In this document: one piece after another, positions 39,185-48,328 of the stretch
Layout of the letters: each line of letters begins with the position of its first letter
Numbering within the stretch: position 1 is the stretch's first letter
From: 66-474 sp050737995
GTDB taxonomy: Bacteria > Pseudomonadota > Gammaproteobacteria > Xanthomonadales > Rhodanobacteraceae
Assembly (NCBI GenBank): GCA_050737995.1
Contig: JBOHYR010000127.1
Coordinates: 36,101-100,100 of the forward strand
Direction: 5' to 3'
DNA length: 64,000 nucleotides
Translations under genes and position numbers: made by a program
The notes under the pieces: model-generated
Seen by the model: only the letters and a program-made list of their open reading frames with translations
Told to the model about the DNA's origin: nothing
Databases searched by the model: none

Positions 39185-40041
39185 GCGCCGCCACAGCGCG
39201 GCCTTCGTTGCCGCCCCGGCATGTAATCCAAGCGGATGTTGGACGCGCGCTCGCCGAAGACATCGGTACGGGCGACGTGACCGCTGCCCTGATTGATCAC
39301 GCCGCGCGGGCCAGCGCGCGGATCATCAGCCGTGAGGGTGCGGTGCTCGCTGGTTCCGCATGGGCGCAGGAATGTTTTCGGCAGCTCGATGCGGACGTAC
39401 GTATCGAATGGCACGCTTCGGACGGTGACCACATCGCCCCCGATGACGAACTGTGCCACATCAGTGGCAACGCACGGGCACTCGTCGCGGGCGAACGCAA
39501 CGCGCTCAACTTTCTGCAGACCCTTTCCGGCACCGCGACTGTCACCAGTACTTACGTGGATGCTGTTGCGGGGACCCGCACGAAGATTCTCGACACCCGC
39601 AAGACCCTTCCAGGCCTGCGCCTTGCCCAGAAATACGCAGTACTCTGCGGCGGTGGTCACAACCACCGCATGGGCTTGTTCGATGCCATCCTGATCAAGG
39701 AAAACCACGTCACCGCGGTCAACGGTATCGCCCATGCGATCCGCGCCGCGCGCACCGCGCATCCGGATGTGTTGCTCGAATGCGAGGTGGAATCCCTCGA
39801 CGAACTGCGTGCAGCCATCGACACCGGCGCCGACCGCGTGCTATTGGACGAATTCAGCGACACGATGCTGCGCGAAGCCGTTACCCTCGTCGCCGGCCGC
39901 GTGCCGCTGGAAGTCTCGGGCAGCGTCAACTTGCGACGCGTGCGCGCAATCGCCGAAACTGGCGTCGATTACATCTCCATCGGCGCGCTGACGAAGCACG
40001 TGCACGCGATCGACTTCTCGATGCGCTTCATCAACGTCTGA
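39181..40041 (+). CDS. nadC: Quinolinate phosphoribosyltransferase (nicotinate-nucleotide pyrophosphorylase)
   Basis: 286 residues. Motifs are AEDIGTGDVTAALI, ERNALNFLQTLSGTAT, ILDTRKTLPGLRLAQKYAV (the DTRKT-PG-R substrate-binding block), GGGHNHRMGLFDAILIKENH and LLDEFSD. It joins quinolinate and PRPP to make nicotinate mononucleotide in NAD synthesis. It starts at the ATGA overlap with the DUF1631 gene. If the organism makes quinolinate from tryptophan, this enzyme would compete with the 2-aminomuconate branch suggested by the genes at 16-20 kb. Confidence 0.97.
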   Translation: MSAATARPSLPPRHVIQADVGRALAEDIGTGDVTAALIDHAARASARIISREGAVLAGSAWAQECFRQLDADVRIEWHASDGDHIAPDDELCHISGNARALVAGERNALNFLQTLSGTATVTSTYVDAVAGTRTKILDTRKTLPGLRLAQKYAVLCGGGHNHRMGLFDAILIKENHVTAVNGIAHAIRAARTAHPDVLLECEVESLDELRAAIDTGADRVLLDEFSDTMLREAVTLVAGRVPLEVSGSVNLRRVRAIAETGVDYISIGALTKHVHAIDFSMRFINV

Positions 40042-40145
40042 GTCCAAAACGTATTTTCGAATACCTCATCAAACAATTCGGTCAATCGTGACCGTTTTGC
40101 GGCGGCTGGCTAGAACGGCCCCGATCCGAATCGGCGATTGCGAAC

Positions 40146-40484
40146 CTATCTTCTTGCGCTAAACTCATTGATATTTAGCGAAAAATCCTTGCCGTCTGTA
40201 GCTACAAGTCCGACCCCTTGAGCGTACATATAGCGAACGTCATCAAGGCTGATGTTAGCGTCAATCACATTTATAACAAGACCACTATTGGACAAGTCTA
40301 TAATCGTCGTTCGTATCTCTTCTATCTTAATAAATTCTGTTTTCCTGTCATCGTAAACAAAGAAATAACCTTCCAATCTACAAAGCGCATCTTTTACCAC
40401 GATTACTTCTCCGATAAAATGCCGTCTATTAGATTTATCATAGAGAGAACGATATATTATGTGCAGTTTCTCACCAGCTTTAAT
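40146..40484 (-). CDS. Hypothetical protein, AT-rich foreign gene with unclear start
   Basis: A reading frame of unusually low GC: two counted 60-base lines, 40261-40380, give 35% and 28%, while neighbouring genes are clearly GC-rich. The first conventional start is a GTG at 40400 (84 residues). The frame stays open to a TGA at 40506-40508, and the upstream codons read like protein (KAGEKLHIIYRSLYDKSNRR). AAGGAG lies before it, but the only candidate there is ATT at 40484 (CTG is later), so the start is either non-standard or lost. The C-terminus reads VATDGKDFSLNINEF. Soluble, no membrane segment, no recognised domain. Probably acquired by transfer. It could be decaying. Confidence 0.6.
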   Translation of the reverse strand: MKAGEKLHIIYRSLYDKSNRRHFIGEVIVVKDALCRLEGYFFVYDDRKTEFIKIEEIRTTIIDLSNSGLVINVIDANISLDDVRYMYAQGVGLVATDGKDFSLNINEFSARR

Positions 40485-40508
40485 AACCCTATTCTTCTCC
40501 TTAATTCA

Positions 40509-40895
40509 TCTAGGTCCAACTATTGATTAGACGGACCCAATGTCCTGTTTTACATCTCGAGCTGAACACCACTACCCGTAGCACAGCCCTGATGTTGAAG
40601 GAGCTTGGAAAAGCTCATTCCGGCCAATCATACGCTGGAATCACGCATCTGCGCGTTGGCACCAGCGACTCATTCCCTTGATACATACTCTCGACGGCGA
40701 ATTCAACCGCTCGACGTAGCCGCCTCAGGAGTGCGACAACCCGACGATGAGCTTTGCCATGCTGGAAAATCTCCCCCCGAGGGACTTCAGAAAGCGTGAG
40801 CTGCCGTTGCGCGAAATGAGGCCTGAACACGATCTGCGCACCTCGTTGTCAGTGCAGCCAATAACCCGAGGTCGCCACCGAAACCCGACGATCGA
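40509..40895. other. Intergenic stretch between the AT-rich gene and hrpA
   Basis: About 390 bases without a supported gene. Short open frames on both strands have no recognisable protein character. The stretch is less GC-rich near its left end and returns to normal composition toward hrpA. It may be the remnant of whatever carried the AT-rich gene. Confidence 0.5.
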
Positions 40896-43800
40896 TCATC
40901 CGCTGCGGCGACTGCCTGCCTGGTGGCGATCCGTTGTACCCAGGGCAGCCAACGCCCGCGCCATTCTCTTCCCAGATATCGGTTCGGCAGTCTTGAGGCC
41001 CTGTGCAAACACCGACACCCGCCATTCCTCTACCATCCAGCGCAGCGTTTCAAGCGATTGCGAATCTTCACTCACCGCACGCCGTTCCAGCACGCTGCGC
41101 CAGTACGGCAGTACCTGCTGCATGCGCGCATGATCGCGCGCGGGGTCGCTGCGCAGTTTCTCCGCGCGCAGACGCATTGCCTTCAGGTAACGTGGCAAGT
41201 GTGTCAGTCGCGCCTTCGGTAGTTCTCGCAGGAAGCCTGGCGCCAGCAGCGCATCGAGCTGGCCGCGAAGGTCGGCGTAGCTTGCGGCCGTCTGTCCCTT
41301 GATCGCGGGTTTCAACCATGGCTGCAGGTCGGCGAGTGCCACCAGAATTGGTTCGGCCAGTCCGAGACGTGTCATCGCCGCGCTGAAGAGGTTACGTCCG
41401 ATGGCGTCGCACAGCGATTCCCATCCTGCGCGATCGCGCACATCCGTGTCGTGGTCGGCCAGCAGGTCTGCGAACGCGCCTTCTACGATGTCCTCGCGCA
41501 ATGCCTCGAAGCGTCCGTGCGGAGCAAATGCGATCGCGAGTCTCGGCTTCAGCGACAATTGCTTCTGCACGCGTTTGAACTCGGTCGCAAGCGCCAACCG
41601 CAGCAGTCGTTCGATGCCTGCGCGGTGTGCGGTGGCGGCTTCACCTGCGGTCTCGAACACCCGCAGCGCGACGGCGCGACCCAGATCGACCAGTGCCGGG
41701 AAAGCCGGTACGCCATCGCGCGTTTCGGATTCGATCGGTATGACATCGAAGTCCCAAACACGTACGTCATCACGCGTCACCGCGATTGCCGCACCATGCG
41801 AAAACGCGGCACGGGCACGCGCACCCAGGTGCTTGCGCAGTGCGCCAAGATCGCGGTCGGTGGCCAGCGAATGGCCATGTTCGTCGCGCACGTCGAAACG
41901 CATGCGCAGATGCGCGGGCAGCTCGACACCATCGAAAGCGGACGCCTCGATCGCAACACCGGTAATCCGCCTCAGGAATACCACCAATGCCTGCGCCAGT
42001 GGTTCGTCACAGGGCGGGTCCGCCTCGACGAAGGCGCGCGCGAAATCCGGCGCCGGGACGAAGTTGCGACGCAATGCCTTGGGCAGCCCGCGGATCAGCA
42101 CCGTCACCTTGTCCCGCAACAGCCCCGGCACCAGCCATTCGCAGCGCGCACCGGAAACCGCATTCAACAATGCCAGCGGCACGCAGAGGGTGACGCCATC
42201 TGCGTCGTCCCCAGGCACGAAACGGTATTCGAGGTGCAATGACTGCCCGGAAGCCTCCAAGGCGTCAGGGAACGCTGCGGCATCGCGTGATGAATCCGGC
42301 GCCAGTACGTCGGTCAGCGACCAGCGCAACGCCGCGCGCGCCGCATCCGACGCGCGGCGGTACCACGCATCCAGCGCTGTCGCGGAGCAGACAGCTTCCG
42401 GCAATTTCCCGGCAAAGAAAGTCGACAGTTCCTGGTCGTCCCGCAACAAACCCTCACGACGCTGTTGCGCCTCGATTTCGCGCGCCTCGTCCAGAACACG
42501 CGCGTTGGCACGCACGAAATCCGCGCGGCAGTCTATCTCGCAACGCGCCAGCGTCTCACGCAGGAAGATCGCATGCGCCAAGGGCGGGTCCTGTTTCGCA
42601 AAAGTCACGGTACGGCGCTCGGCCAGGACCAGGCCGTACAGCGACACTTGCTCATAAGCCTGCACAGCACCGCGCGCACGCGACCAGTGCGGACCCCTGC
42701 ACGTACGCTTGAGCAAATACGTGGCCTGACGTTCGATCCATTCCGGTTCGATCCGCGCGCACTGCATGCCCCAGACCTTGCCGCCAAGATCGACGACCTG
42801 GGCGGCGAACAGCCATTGCGGCGGCTTCTTCGCCAACGCCGAACCGGGAAACACCTTGAACTTGCGCTCGCGCGTACCACGAAACGTCCCCTGCTCGTCC
42901 TTGCGTGCGACGTTGGCAGGCAGTCCGGAGAGCAACGCGAGATGGATGGCTTCGTAAATTTCGGGAGTCACGACCCGGAATTCTGGCTTCGCAGAGTCTT
43001 CCGGGCTGTGCGCGACGGCCTTCGGCTGTTCCCGAACCCCCGTTCTTGAATCCCGATTTCCGGCTTCACCCAGCAACAACTGCCGATGCAACTCACGCCA
43101 CTCGCGCATCCGCGGGAACGACACGAAATGTTTCGCGCACCAGTCACGCAATCTGGACTGCGTCAGTTCCTCATGCGCGCTACGGTACGCGTTCCACAAG
43201 TTCAGCACACCGATGAAATCCGATTGCGGGTCGGTGAATTCCGCATGTGCCGAGTCTGCCTGCGCCTGCCTGTCGGCGGGGCGTTCGCGCGGATCCTGGG
43301 TGCCGAAAAAGGCGACGATGGGCAAAACCTCGGGCACGCGGCCCAGTTTGCCGGCTTCGACCAGCATCCGCGCCAGTTGTGCATCGATGGGGATGCGCGC
43401 GAGCTGCCGTCCCAAGGGCGTGAGATGGCGCTCACCATCCACCGCACCGATCTCGGCAAGCCGCCGCCAGCCGTCGTTGACCGCGCGAGGGTCGGGTGGA
43501 TCGATGAAAGGGAACGATCCCACGTCGCCGAGTCCGAGATCGAGCATCCGCAGAATCACGTCGGCCAGTGCACTGCGCGAAATCTCGGGCTCGCTGTACG
43601 GCACGCGTGCGGCGAAGTCGGTTTCCTCGTACAGCCGCACGCAGATCCCCGGCCCGACGCGACCGCAGCGACCGGCGCGCTGGTTGGCCGCGGCCTGCGA
43701 CACCGGTTCAACGTGCAGTCGTTCGATCTGGCTGCGCCTCGAATAGCGCTTCACACGCGCGTCGCCCGAGTCCACCACCCAGCGGATGCGCGGCACAGTC

Positions 43801-44864
43801 AGCGATGTTTCGGCCACGTTGGTAGACAGCACGACGCGCCGTGCCGGACCTGGCTTGAACACCCGGTCCTGCTCCTTCACCGACAACCGCGCATACAACG
43901 GCAACACTTCGGTATGGCGATACTTGCGTCGCTCCAGTGCCAGGTGCGCATCACGGATTTCGCGTTCGCCCGGAAGAAACACGAGCACGTCGCCACTTGG
44001 ATCCTCACGCGTGACGTCATCCATCGCAGCGAGCACGCGTTCGGTCAGGCCGGCGTCCCGTTCGGGCGGCCGATACCGGACTTCGACCGGGTAGGCGCGC
44101 CCCTCGACCGCGACGACCGGCGCGCCATCAAAATGCTCGGCGAAGTGCGCGGTGTCGATGGTCGCCGAGGTCACGATCAACTTGAGATCGCGCCGCTTGC
44201 GCAACAACTCCTTCAGGTAGCCCAGCAGGAAATCGATGTTGAGGCTACGCTCATGCGCCTCGTCCAGGATGATCGTGTCGTATTCGGACAGCCAGTGGTC
44301 GTACGCCATTTCGGCGAGGAGGATACCGTCGGTCATGAACTTGACCATCGTGTTGTCACCAAGCTGTTTGCTGAAACGCACCTCGTATCCAACGACGCCA
44401 CCGATGTCTCCGGCCAGTTCGGTCGCGACTCGCCGCGCCATTGCGCGCGCCGCCAATCGCCGCGGCTGGGTACAGCCGATCATGCCGGCGACACCGCGCC
44501 CGGCGGCCACGCACAGTTTTGGCAGTTGCGTTGTCTTGCCGGAACCGGTCTCGCCAGCGATCACCAGCACTTGATGTTTGCCGATCAACCTGGCAATTTC
44601 GTCAGCACGCCGGGCAATGGGCAGCGATTCGTCGAGCGTGATCGGCGATACCATCGCTGCACGTGCATCGCGCTGCGCCACTGACGCAGAAATTTCACTG
44701 GCCAGCACCCGCAGCGTTTCCGCTGAAGCCGAGCGTCCGTCTTCCAGTCGCCGCAAGCGTGCGCGCAATCGGCCCACATCACGGCTCATTGCACGCGTCA
44801 GGGCGCGCTGCAGGGCTTGCAGCGAAGGCGGCTTCGTCTGGTCACGGTCTGTATAGCGATTCAT
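40896..44864 (-). CDS. hrpA: ATP-dependent RNA helicase HrpA
   Basis: 1322 residues, close to the E. coli protein. DEAH-box motifs: IAGETGSGKTTQLP (motif I), TQPRRLAARAMARRVA (Ia), DEAHERSLNIDF (II), VTSATID (III) and NQRAGRCGRVGPG (VI). The C-terminal half carries the HrpA-specific DUF3418 region. The family remodels RNA, and in E. coli HrpA rescues collided ribosomes. Oddity: near residues 598-625, EAGNRDSRTGVREQPKAVAH interrupts the usual join between the QL(L) helix and the EIYEAIHLALLSGL block, and its DNA resembles intergenic repeat tracts such as those around 55080. Confidence 0.96.
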   Translation of the reverse strand: MNRYTDRDQTKPPSLQALQRALTRAMSRDVGRLRARLRRLEDGRSASAETLRVLASEISASVAQRDARAAMVSPITLDESLPIARRADEIARLIGKHQVLVIAGETGSGKTTQLPKLCVAAGRGVAGMIGCTQPRRLAARAMARRVATELAGDIGGVVGYEVRFSKQLGDNTMVKFMTDGILLAEMAYDHWLSEYDTIILDEAHERSLNIDFLLGYLKELLRKRRDLKLIVTSATIDTAHFAEHFDGAPVVAVEGRAYPVEVRYRPPERDAGLTERVLAAMDDVTREDPSGDVLVFLPGEREIRDAHLALERRKYRHTEVLPLYARLSVKEQDRVFKPGPARRVVLSTNVAETSLTVPRIRWVVDSGDARVKRYSRRSQIERLHVEPVSQAAANQRAGRCGRVGPGICVRLYEETDFAARVPYSEPEISRSALADVILRMLDLGLGDVGSFPFIDPPDPRAVNDGWRRLAEIGAVDGERHLTPLGRQLARIPIDAQLARMLVEAGKLGRVPEVLPIVAFFGTQDPRERPADRQAQADSAHAEFTDPQSDFIGVLNLWNAYRSAHEELTQSRLRDWCAKHFVSFPRMREWRELHRQLLLGEAGNRDSRTGVREQPKAVAHSPEDSAKPEFRVVTPEIYEAIHLALLSGLPANVARKDEQGTFRGTRERKFKVFPGSALAKKPPQWLFAAQVVDLGGKVWGMQCARIEPEWIERQATYLLKRTCRGPHWSRARGAVQAYEQVSLYGLVLAERRTVTFAKQDPPLAHAIFLRETLARCEIDCRADFVRANARVLDEAREIEAQQRREGLLRDDQELSTFFAGKLPEAVCSATALDAWYRRASDAARAALRWSLTDVLAPDSSRDAAAFPDALEASGQSLHLEYRFVPGDDADGVTLCVPLALLNAVSGARCEWLVPGLLRDKVTVLIRGLPKALRRNFVPAPDFARAFVEADPPCDEPLAQALVVFLRRITGVAIEASAFDGVELPAHLRMRFDVRDEHGHSLATDRDLGALRKHLGARARAAFSHGAAIAVTRDDVRVWDFDVIPIESETRDGVPAFPALVDLGRAVALRVFETAGEAATAHRAGIERLLRLALATEFKRVQKQLSLKPRLAIAFAPHGRFEALREDIVEGAFADLLADHDTDVRDRAGWESLCDAIGRNLFSAAMTRLGLAEPILVALADLQPWLKPAIKGQTAASYADLRGQLDALLAPGFLRELPKARLTHLPRYLKAMRLRAEKLRSDPARDHARMQQVLPYWRSVLERRAVSEDSQSLETLRWMVEEWRVSVFAQGLKTAEPISGKRMARALAALGTTDRHQAGSRRSG

Positions 44865-45146
44865 CGTGTCATGTTAGCGGCCAGTCTGCATCGTGCCGAA
44901 TGACCCGCAAAACAAGACCCGGGGCACGGCGCTGCACTAGAAGCCGGCGACCTATGTCCACGCACCCGCGTACTTCCGGCCAAAACCGTTCGAAATCTCG
45001 ACCCTCGGAACAAGGCATCAAATGTAACGCCGACAACGAAGTTGTATCTCAAGCCGGATGAACGGATGCAAATCCCGTAGCGCATGGCAGGCTGACAACG
45101 GAGACGCGCTGGCCCTGACGGACGACGACAAATCGGAGAGAATCCC

Positions 45147-45504
45147 ATGTTCGTCGGGCTGCTGCTTTGTGCCTTGCTGGTCGGTATCACCGGCGTCGCG
45201 GCCTCGCTGCGGAAACCCGCAACACGGCAACTCACACCGGAACGACGCGCCGCGTTTCAGAAGCAGAATGGAGTATCGGTCAAGTACGCGAATCAGACTG
45301 TCGCGATGATTGACAAAGGCCAGATTGGATGGTTATGGAATCAGGCTTCGGAAGTGGCAAGGAAAGTGGTATCGCGCAACGAGTTCGACAACACCAGGGA
45401 AGCCGAGCGTGACAGGCAAAGTGTCGTACCATCCCGACAGAGACAAGCAGTGGCGACCGTCCGTTTACACTCTACGTGAACTGAAGACTCCGTCCGGAAA
45501 ATAA
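45147..45504 (+). pseudogene. Small secreted/membrane protein gene, possibly frameshifted
   Basis: From ATG 45147, preceded by GGAGAG, the frame gives a hydrophobic N-terminus (FVGLLLCALLVGITGVAASL) and then TPERRAAFQKQNGVSVKYA, continuing to a stop at 45479. After about 45315 a different frame gives the more protein-like tail (LRKWQGKWYRATSSTTPG, YHPDRDKQWRPSVYTLRE) and ends at 45504. Removing one base in the AAAGGCC run near 45315-45321 would join the two into a single protein of about 118 residues. Either this is a one-base frameshift (mutation or sequencing error), or the short first-frame protein is real. No family recognised. Confidence 0.5.
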
Positions 45505-45540
45505 CTCTTCTGGATGGAATACCAACGTGCGCCACCGGGT

Positions 45541-46947
45541 TCAGGCGATGCCTAGCCCGGTGATCTCGCCGATCGCTTCATCATCGAACCCCGCGAGCCG
45601 CGCGAAGACGCGGCCGCGCTCGGCGTAATCCTTGAACTGATCGAAACTCGGCGCGCCCGGTGATAGCAACACCACGCCGTTTGTCGCCGTCAGGCATTCT
45701 GCGCGAGCGACGGCAGCACCGAGGGTCGATGTTTCCGCGACCACGCAACCCACTTTCGCATCACCCATGGTCCGCGCAATACGCGGGCCTGCCGCGCCAT
45801 GGGTGATCACTGCATGCGGTGGTACCGCGTGCAACGACCGCGCGAATGAACGCCAGTCGAGCCCACGATCGTGACCACCGAGGATCACCGTAACCCTCCG
45901 GCTTCGCAGGCTTTCCAGTGCGGCAAGCGCCGCATCGGGCGTGGTACTGATGGAGTCGTCGATCCATTCGATGCCGTCCCGCTCGCCCAGTGAAGTCAGC
46001 CGGTGCGGCAGAGGCTTGAACGTGCGCAACGCCGACGCTGCGCGTTGCGCATCGAACCCGAGCAACCCGACCGCTGCGAGTGCAGCACAGGCATTGTGGG
46101 CATTGTGTGTGCCATGCAGTGGCAATGCGCCGACTTCGAACACGCGTTCACCGGCGTGCCGGATGAACCCCTCTTCGACGTGCCAACCACCCTTGTCGTC
46201 AAACATCGCGCGACTCGGGTGCGCTGCGGTACGCTCCACCAGCAGCGGCGAGCTTGCATCCACCAGCAATGTGCGCGACACACCGGCAAGCCTCAGCTTG
46301 TCCGCAATGTAGCGCTCGCGTGTGACATGCCAGTCGAGATGTTCCTCGGCGAGACTCACGACCACACCGAGCTCGAGCTGCCCCGCTTCGCCGGTCTGGA
46401 AACTCGACAGTTCTACGGCCCAAAGATCGGCGCGCTGTCCATCGAGGTCGAGCAGCGGCAATCCTATGTTGCCGGCCAGCGCCGTACGTACGCCGAGGCT
46501 TCGGACCACGTGCGCGATCAAGGCGGTCGTGGTGCTCTTGCCCTTGGTGCCGGTGACAGCCACCACCCGCGCGCCGGGATTGTCGCCGAACCACAGAGCG
46601 GTGCCGGAGGTGAAGCGCGTGCCGCGCTCGATTGCTGCAAGGATCTCCGGCTTGTATGCGCTGATGCCTGGGGACTTGATCACAATATCGTGCGCTGACA
46701 GCGCTTCCGCGCCGGGCGAGTCGGTGCGTATACGCAGACGAGCCGAACCAACCCTATCGCCACCCCTCCCTTCCCCCAACGGAAACGGCTTTGACGCATC
46801 GCGCAATGCAGCGACTTCGTCCGACTTGCAATATAGCGTCAACGATTTGCGTGGATAGCGTCGCCGCAACGCGGCGAGCACGGCACGCCCTTCGCGGCCG
46901 CAACCCCAGACCGCAACTTCGGCGCGCTCAAGCTCTGAGAATCGCAT
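45541..46947 (-). CDS. murD2: UDP-MurNAc-L-Ala:L-glutamate ligase MurD2
   Basis: 468 residues from ATG 46947, overlapping the 3' end of murL by 20 bases. It is a Mur ligase: ATP motif VVAVTGTKGKSTTTALIAH, VELSSFQT, then SLAEEHLDWH, THNAHNACAALAAV and GIEWIDDSISTTPDAALAAL. Compared with ordinary MurD, the companion gene is murL. In Xanthomonas this pair adds L-Glu to UDP-MurNAc-L-Ala (MurD2) and then epimerises it to D-Glu (MurL), bypassing glutamate racemase. Oddity: SKPFPLGEGRGGDR (residues about 52-65) looks like a translated C-tract repeat inserted in the N-terminal domain. Confidence 0.9.
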   Translation of the reverse strand: MRFSELERAEVAVWGCGREGRAVLAALRRRYPRKSLTLYCKSDEVAALRDASKPFPLGEGRGGDRVGSARLRIRTDSPGAEALSAHDIVIKSPGISAYKPEILAAIERGTRFTSGTALWFGDNPGARVVAVTGTKGKSTTTALIAHVVRSLGVRTALAGNIGLPLLDLDGQRADLWAVELSSFQTGEAGQLELGVVVSLAEEHLDWHVTRERYIADKLRLAGVSRTLLVDASSPLLVERTAAHPSRAMFDDKGGWHVEEGFIRHAGERVFEVGALPLHGTHNAHNACAALAAVGLLGFDAQRAASALRTFKPLPHRLTSLGERDGIEWIDDSISTTPDAALAALESLRSRRVTVILGGHDRGLDWRSFARSLHAVPPHAVITHGAAGPRIARTMGDAKVGCVVAETSTLGAAVARAECLTATNGVVLLSPGAPSFDQFKDYAERGRVFARLAGFDDEAIGEITGLGIA

Positions 46948-48328
46948 CCAGCGCACCTTGGTAACGCGGCGGTACACCATGCTCGCTCGACGGCGTAAGC
47001 CACGGTTCCAGCGCAAGTCGCGCGTCGGCGAGTTGCGGCTCGATTTCCTCACGGAAGCGCGCGACAAGCGCATCCTCGCGCCACTCCGGTCGCACCGCCA
47101 GCGTGGCGAACGCGGCGCGCGCCTCGGCGCCTTCGCCCACACATTCGAACGGCTTGTGGTCATGGTATTCGATCAGCGCGTCGAAGCCGGCAGTCTGCGT
47201 TTCGTAGTCAAGCAGGTTACGTCCGAAAATGGAAAGCAGGCGCGGTTTGGGCAGGAACGGCGCCAGCGCCAGAAACACGAAATGGCATTTCGGGCATTGT
47301 CCGCACCAGCGGTCGGCGGGCTTGGGACCGAGGATCCGAAAGTTGCGGTTGCAACTGGAGAACACATCGAAATAAGCCGCGCCCGATTTCGCGAACGCCC
47401 GGGTCACCGCGAGTTCAGAAAATGGGCGCAACATCGAAAAATAATCGAGGTCGGCTGCGACATGCGAGCGCAGGTGTGCCGCAAACATTTGCTCGAAGAC
47501 CCAGCCCTTGCTCCACTGGTGGTTGACCTGTTGCCCCGCGTACTCCAGCGTCGCAGCCGAGGCTGACCGTTCGTTGGCAAATGCGATGGCATCGAAGCCG
47601 TACACGACGGTCGCGCAGGCGAGAACCGCGGAATTGATCGCCGTTACCGGGATGTGCCCGTTCCAGGCACCCATGCGGTTGTACTCGAACAGCACCGGCG
47701 ACAGCTCGCGACCGATGTTGAGCATCGGCAAGCCCGTCCGTGCGGCTACCGAGGCGATCAGTGGCGAAGCGCCTACCCACGCTGCAGTCGCATCGACACC
47801 GATTGACTTCAACGCTTCGACGACAGCCAGCGAATCCTTGCCACCACCGATCGGGATCAAAGCACGATGGGGCGAGTCCAGAGACGTCGCCTTCCCGTCA
47901 TCCCGGCCATGGATTGGCTGGGGTGACAATGCCGTGGCTTCGTTCGCAAAGCTGCAAGCACGCGGAAACGCAACTCGCCCACGCAAATCCACACCGTTGC
48001 GATAGGCAAACTCGGCGAGGCCGTGCAGGTACAACGCATCGAGAAGCTCGGCCGTTGCAACATCCGGCACGCCGGAATCGACTTCGATCACAGGCGAAAC
48101 CCCGGCCTTGTAATAACTGACCCCGGCAATCAGGTGCAGCAACCGCAATGCTTCCTCGAATGCCGGCCTGCGCGGTTCCGGAAGCGTCGGCGCGTCGGGA
48201 AAGTGGATCCGTTCGATCAGCTCCGGGCCATCATCGAACGCATATGCCAGCTCGGCCACGCCATCGGCATAACCGCAGCGCAGGAAGCGGAAGCTCTTTG
48301 CCTTGCGCGGATCAGCCAATGCACTCAT
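46928..48328 (-). CDS. murL: UDP-MurNAc-L-Ala-L-Glu epimerase MurL
   Basis: 466 residues. The central ALIPIGGGKDSLAVVEALKS is an ATP-pyrophosphatase (PP-loop) type motif, and the later KPADRWCGQCPKCHFVFLALAP holds a Cys-x-x-Cys-x-x-Cys set. MurL inverts the terminal L-Glu of the muropeptide nucleotide to D-Glu using ATP, after MurD2 has added L-Glu. The start overlaps the stop of the lysC-lysA gene (ATGA), so all three genes form one coupled operon for peptidoglycan precursors. Oddity: TALSPQPIHGRDDGKATS (about residues 126-148), just before the PP-loop, is encoded by DNA beginning CGTCATCCCGGCC on the plus strand, like the intergenic repeats. Confidence 0.9.
   Translation of the reverse strand: MSALADPRKAKSFRFLRCGYADGVAELAYAFDDGPELIERIHFPDAPTLPEPRRPAFEEALRLLHLIAGVSYYKAGVSPVIEVDSGVPDVATAELLDALYLHGLAEFAYRNGVDLRGRVAFPRACSFANEATALSPQPIHGRDDGKATSLDSPHRALIPIGGGKDSLAVVEALKSIGVDATAAWVGASPLIASVAARTGLPMLNIGRELSPVLFEYNRMGAWNGHIPVTAINSAVLACATVVYGFDAIAFANERSASAATLEYAGQQVNHQWSKGWVFEQMFAAHLRSHVAADLDYFSMLRPFSELAVTRAFAKSGAAYFDVFSSCNRNFRILGPKPADRWCGQCPKCHFVFLALAPFLPKPRLLSIFGRNLLDYETQTAGFDALIEYHDHKPFECVGEGAEARAAFATLAVRPEWREDALVARFREEIEPQLADARLALEPWLTPSSEHGVPPRYQGALDAILRA
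47894..47928. repeat. Repeat-like segment inside murL
   Basis: CGTCATCCCGGCCATGG, then ATTGGCTGGGGTGACA on the plus strand: left and right ends like the R1-R4 family, and a CCATGG core shared with the 21-bp repeat. It is read in frame within murL. Confidence 0.5.

Noticed and set aside
40429..40460. Apparent frameshift in the AT-rich gene
   Set aside because: Rereading base by base shows the frame is continuous from 40505 to 40146; only the start codon is unusual.
40605..40830. Short frames on both strands between the AT-rich gene and hrpA
   Set aside because: No ribosome binding site, no family resemblance and composition typical of random frames.
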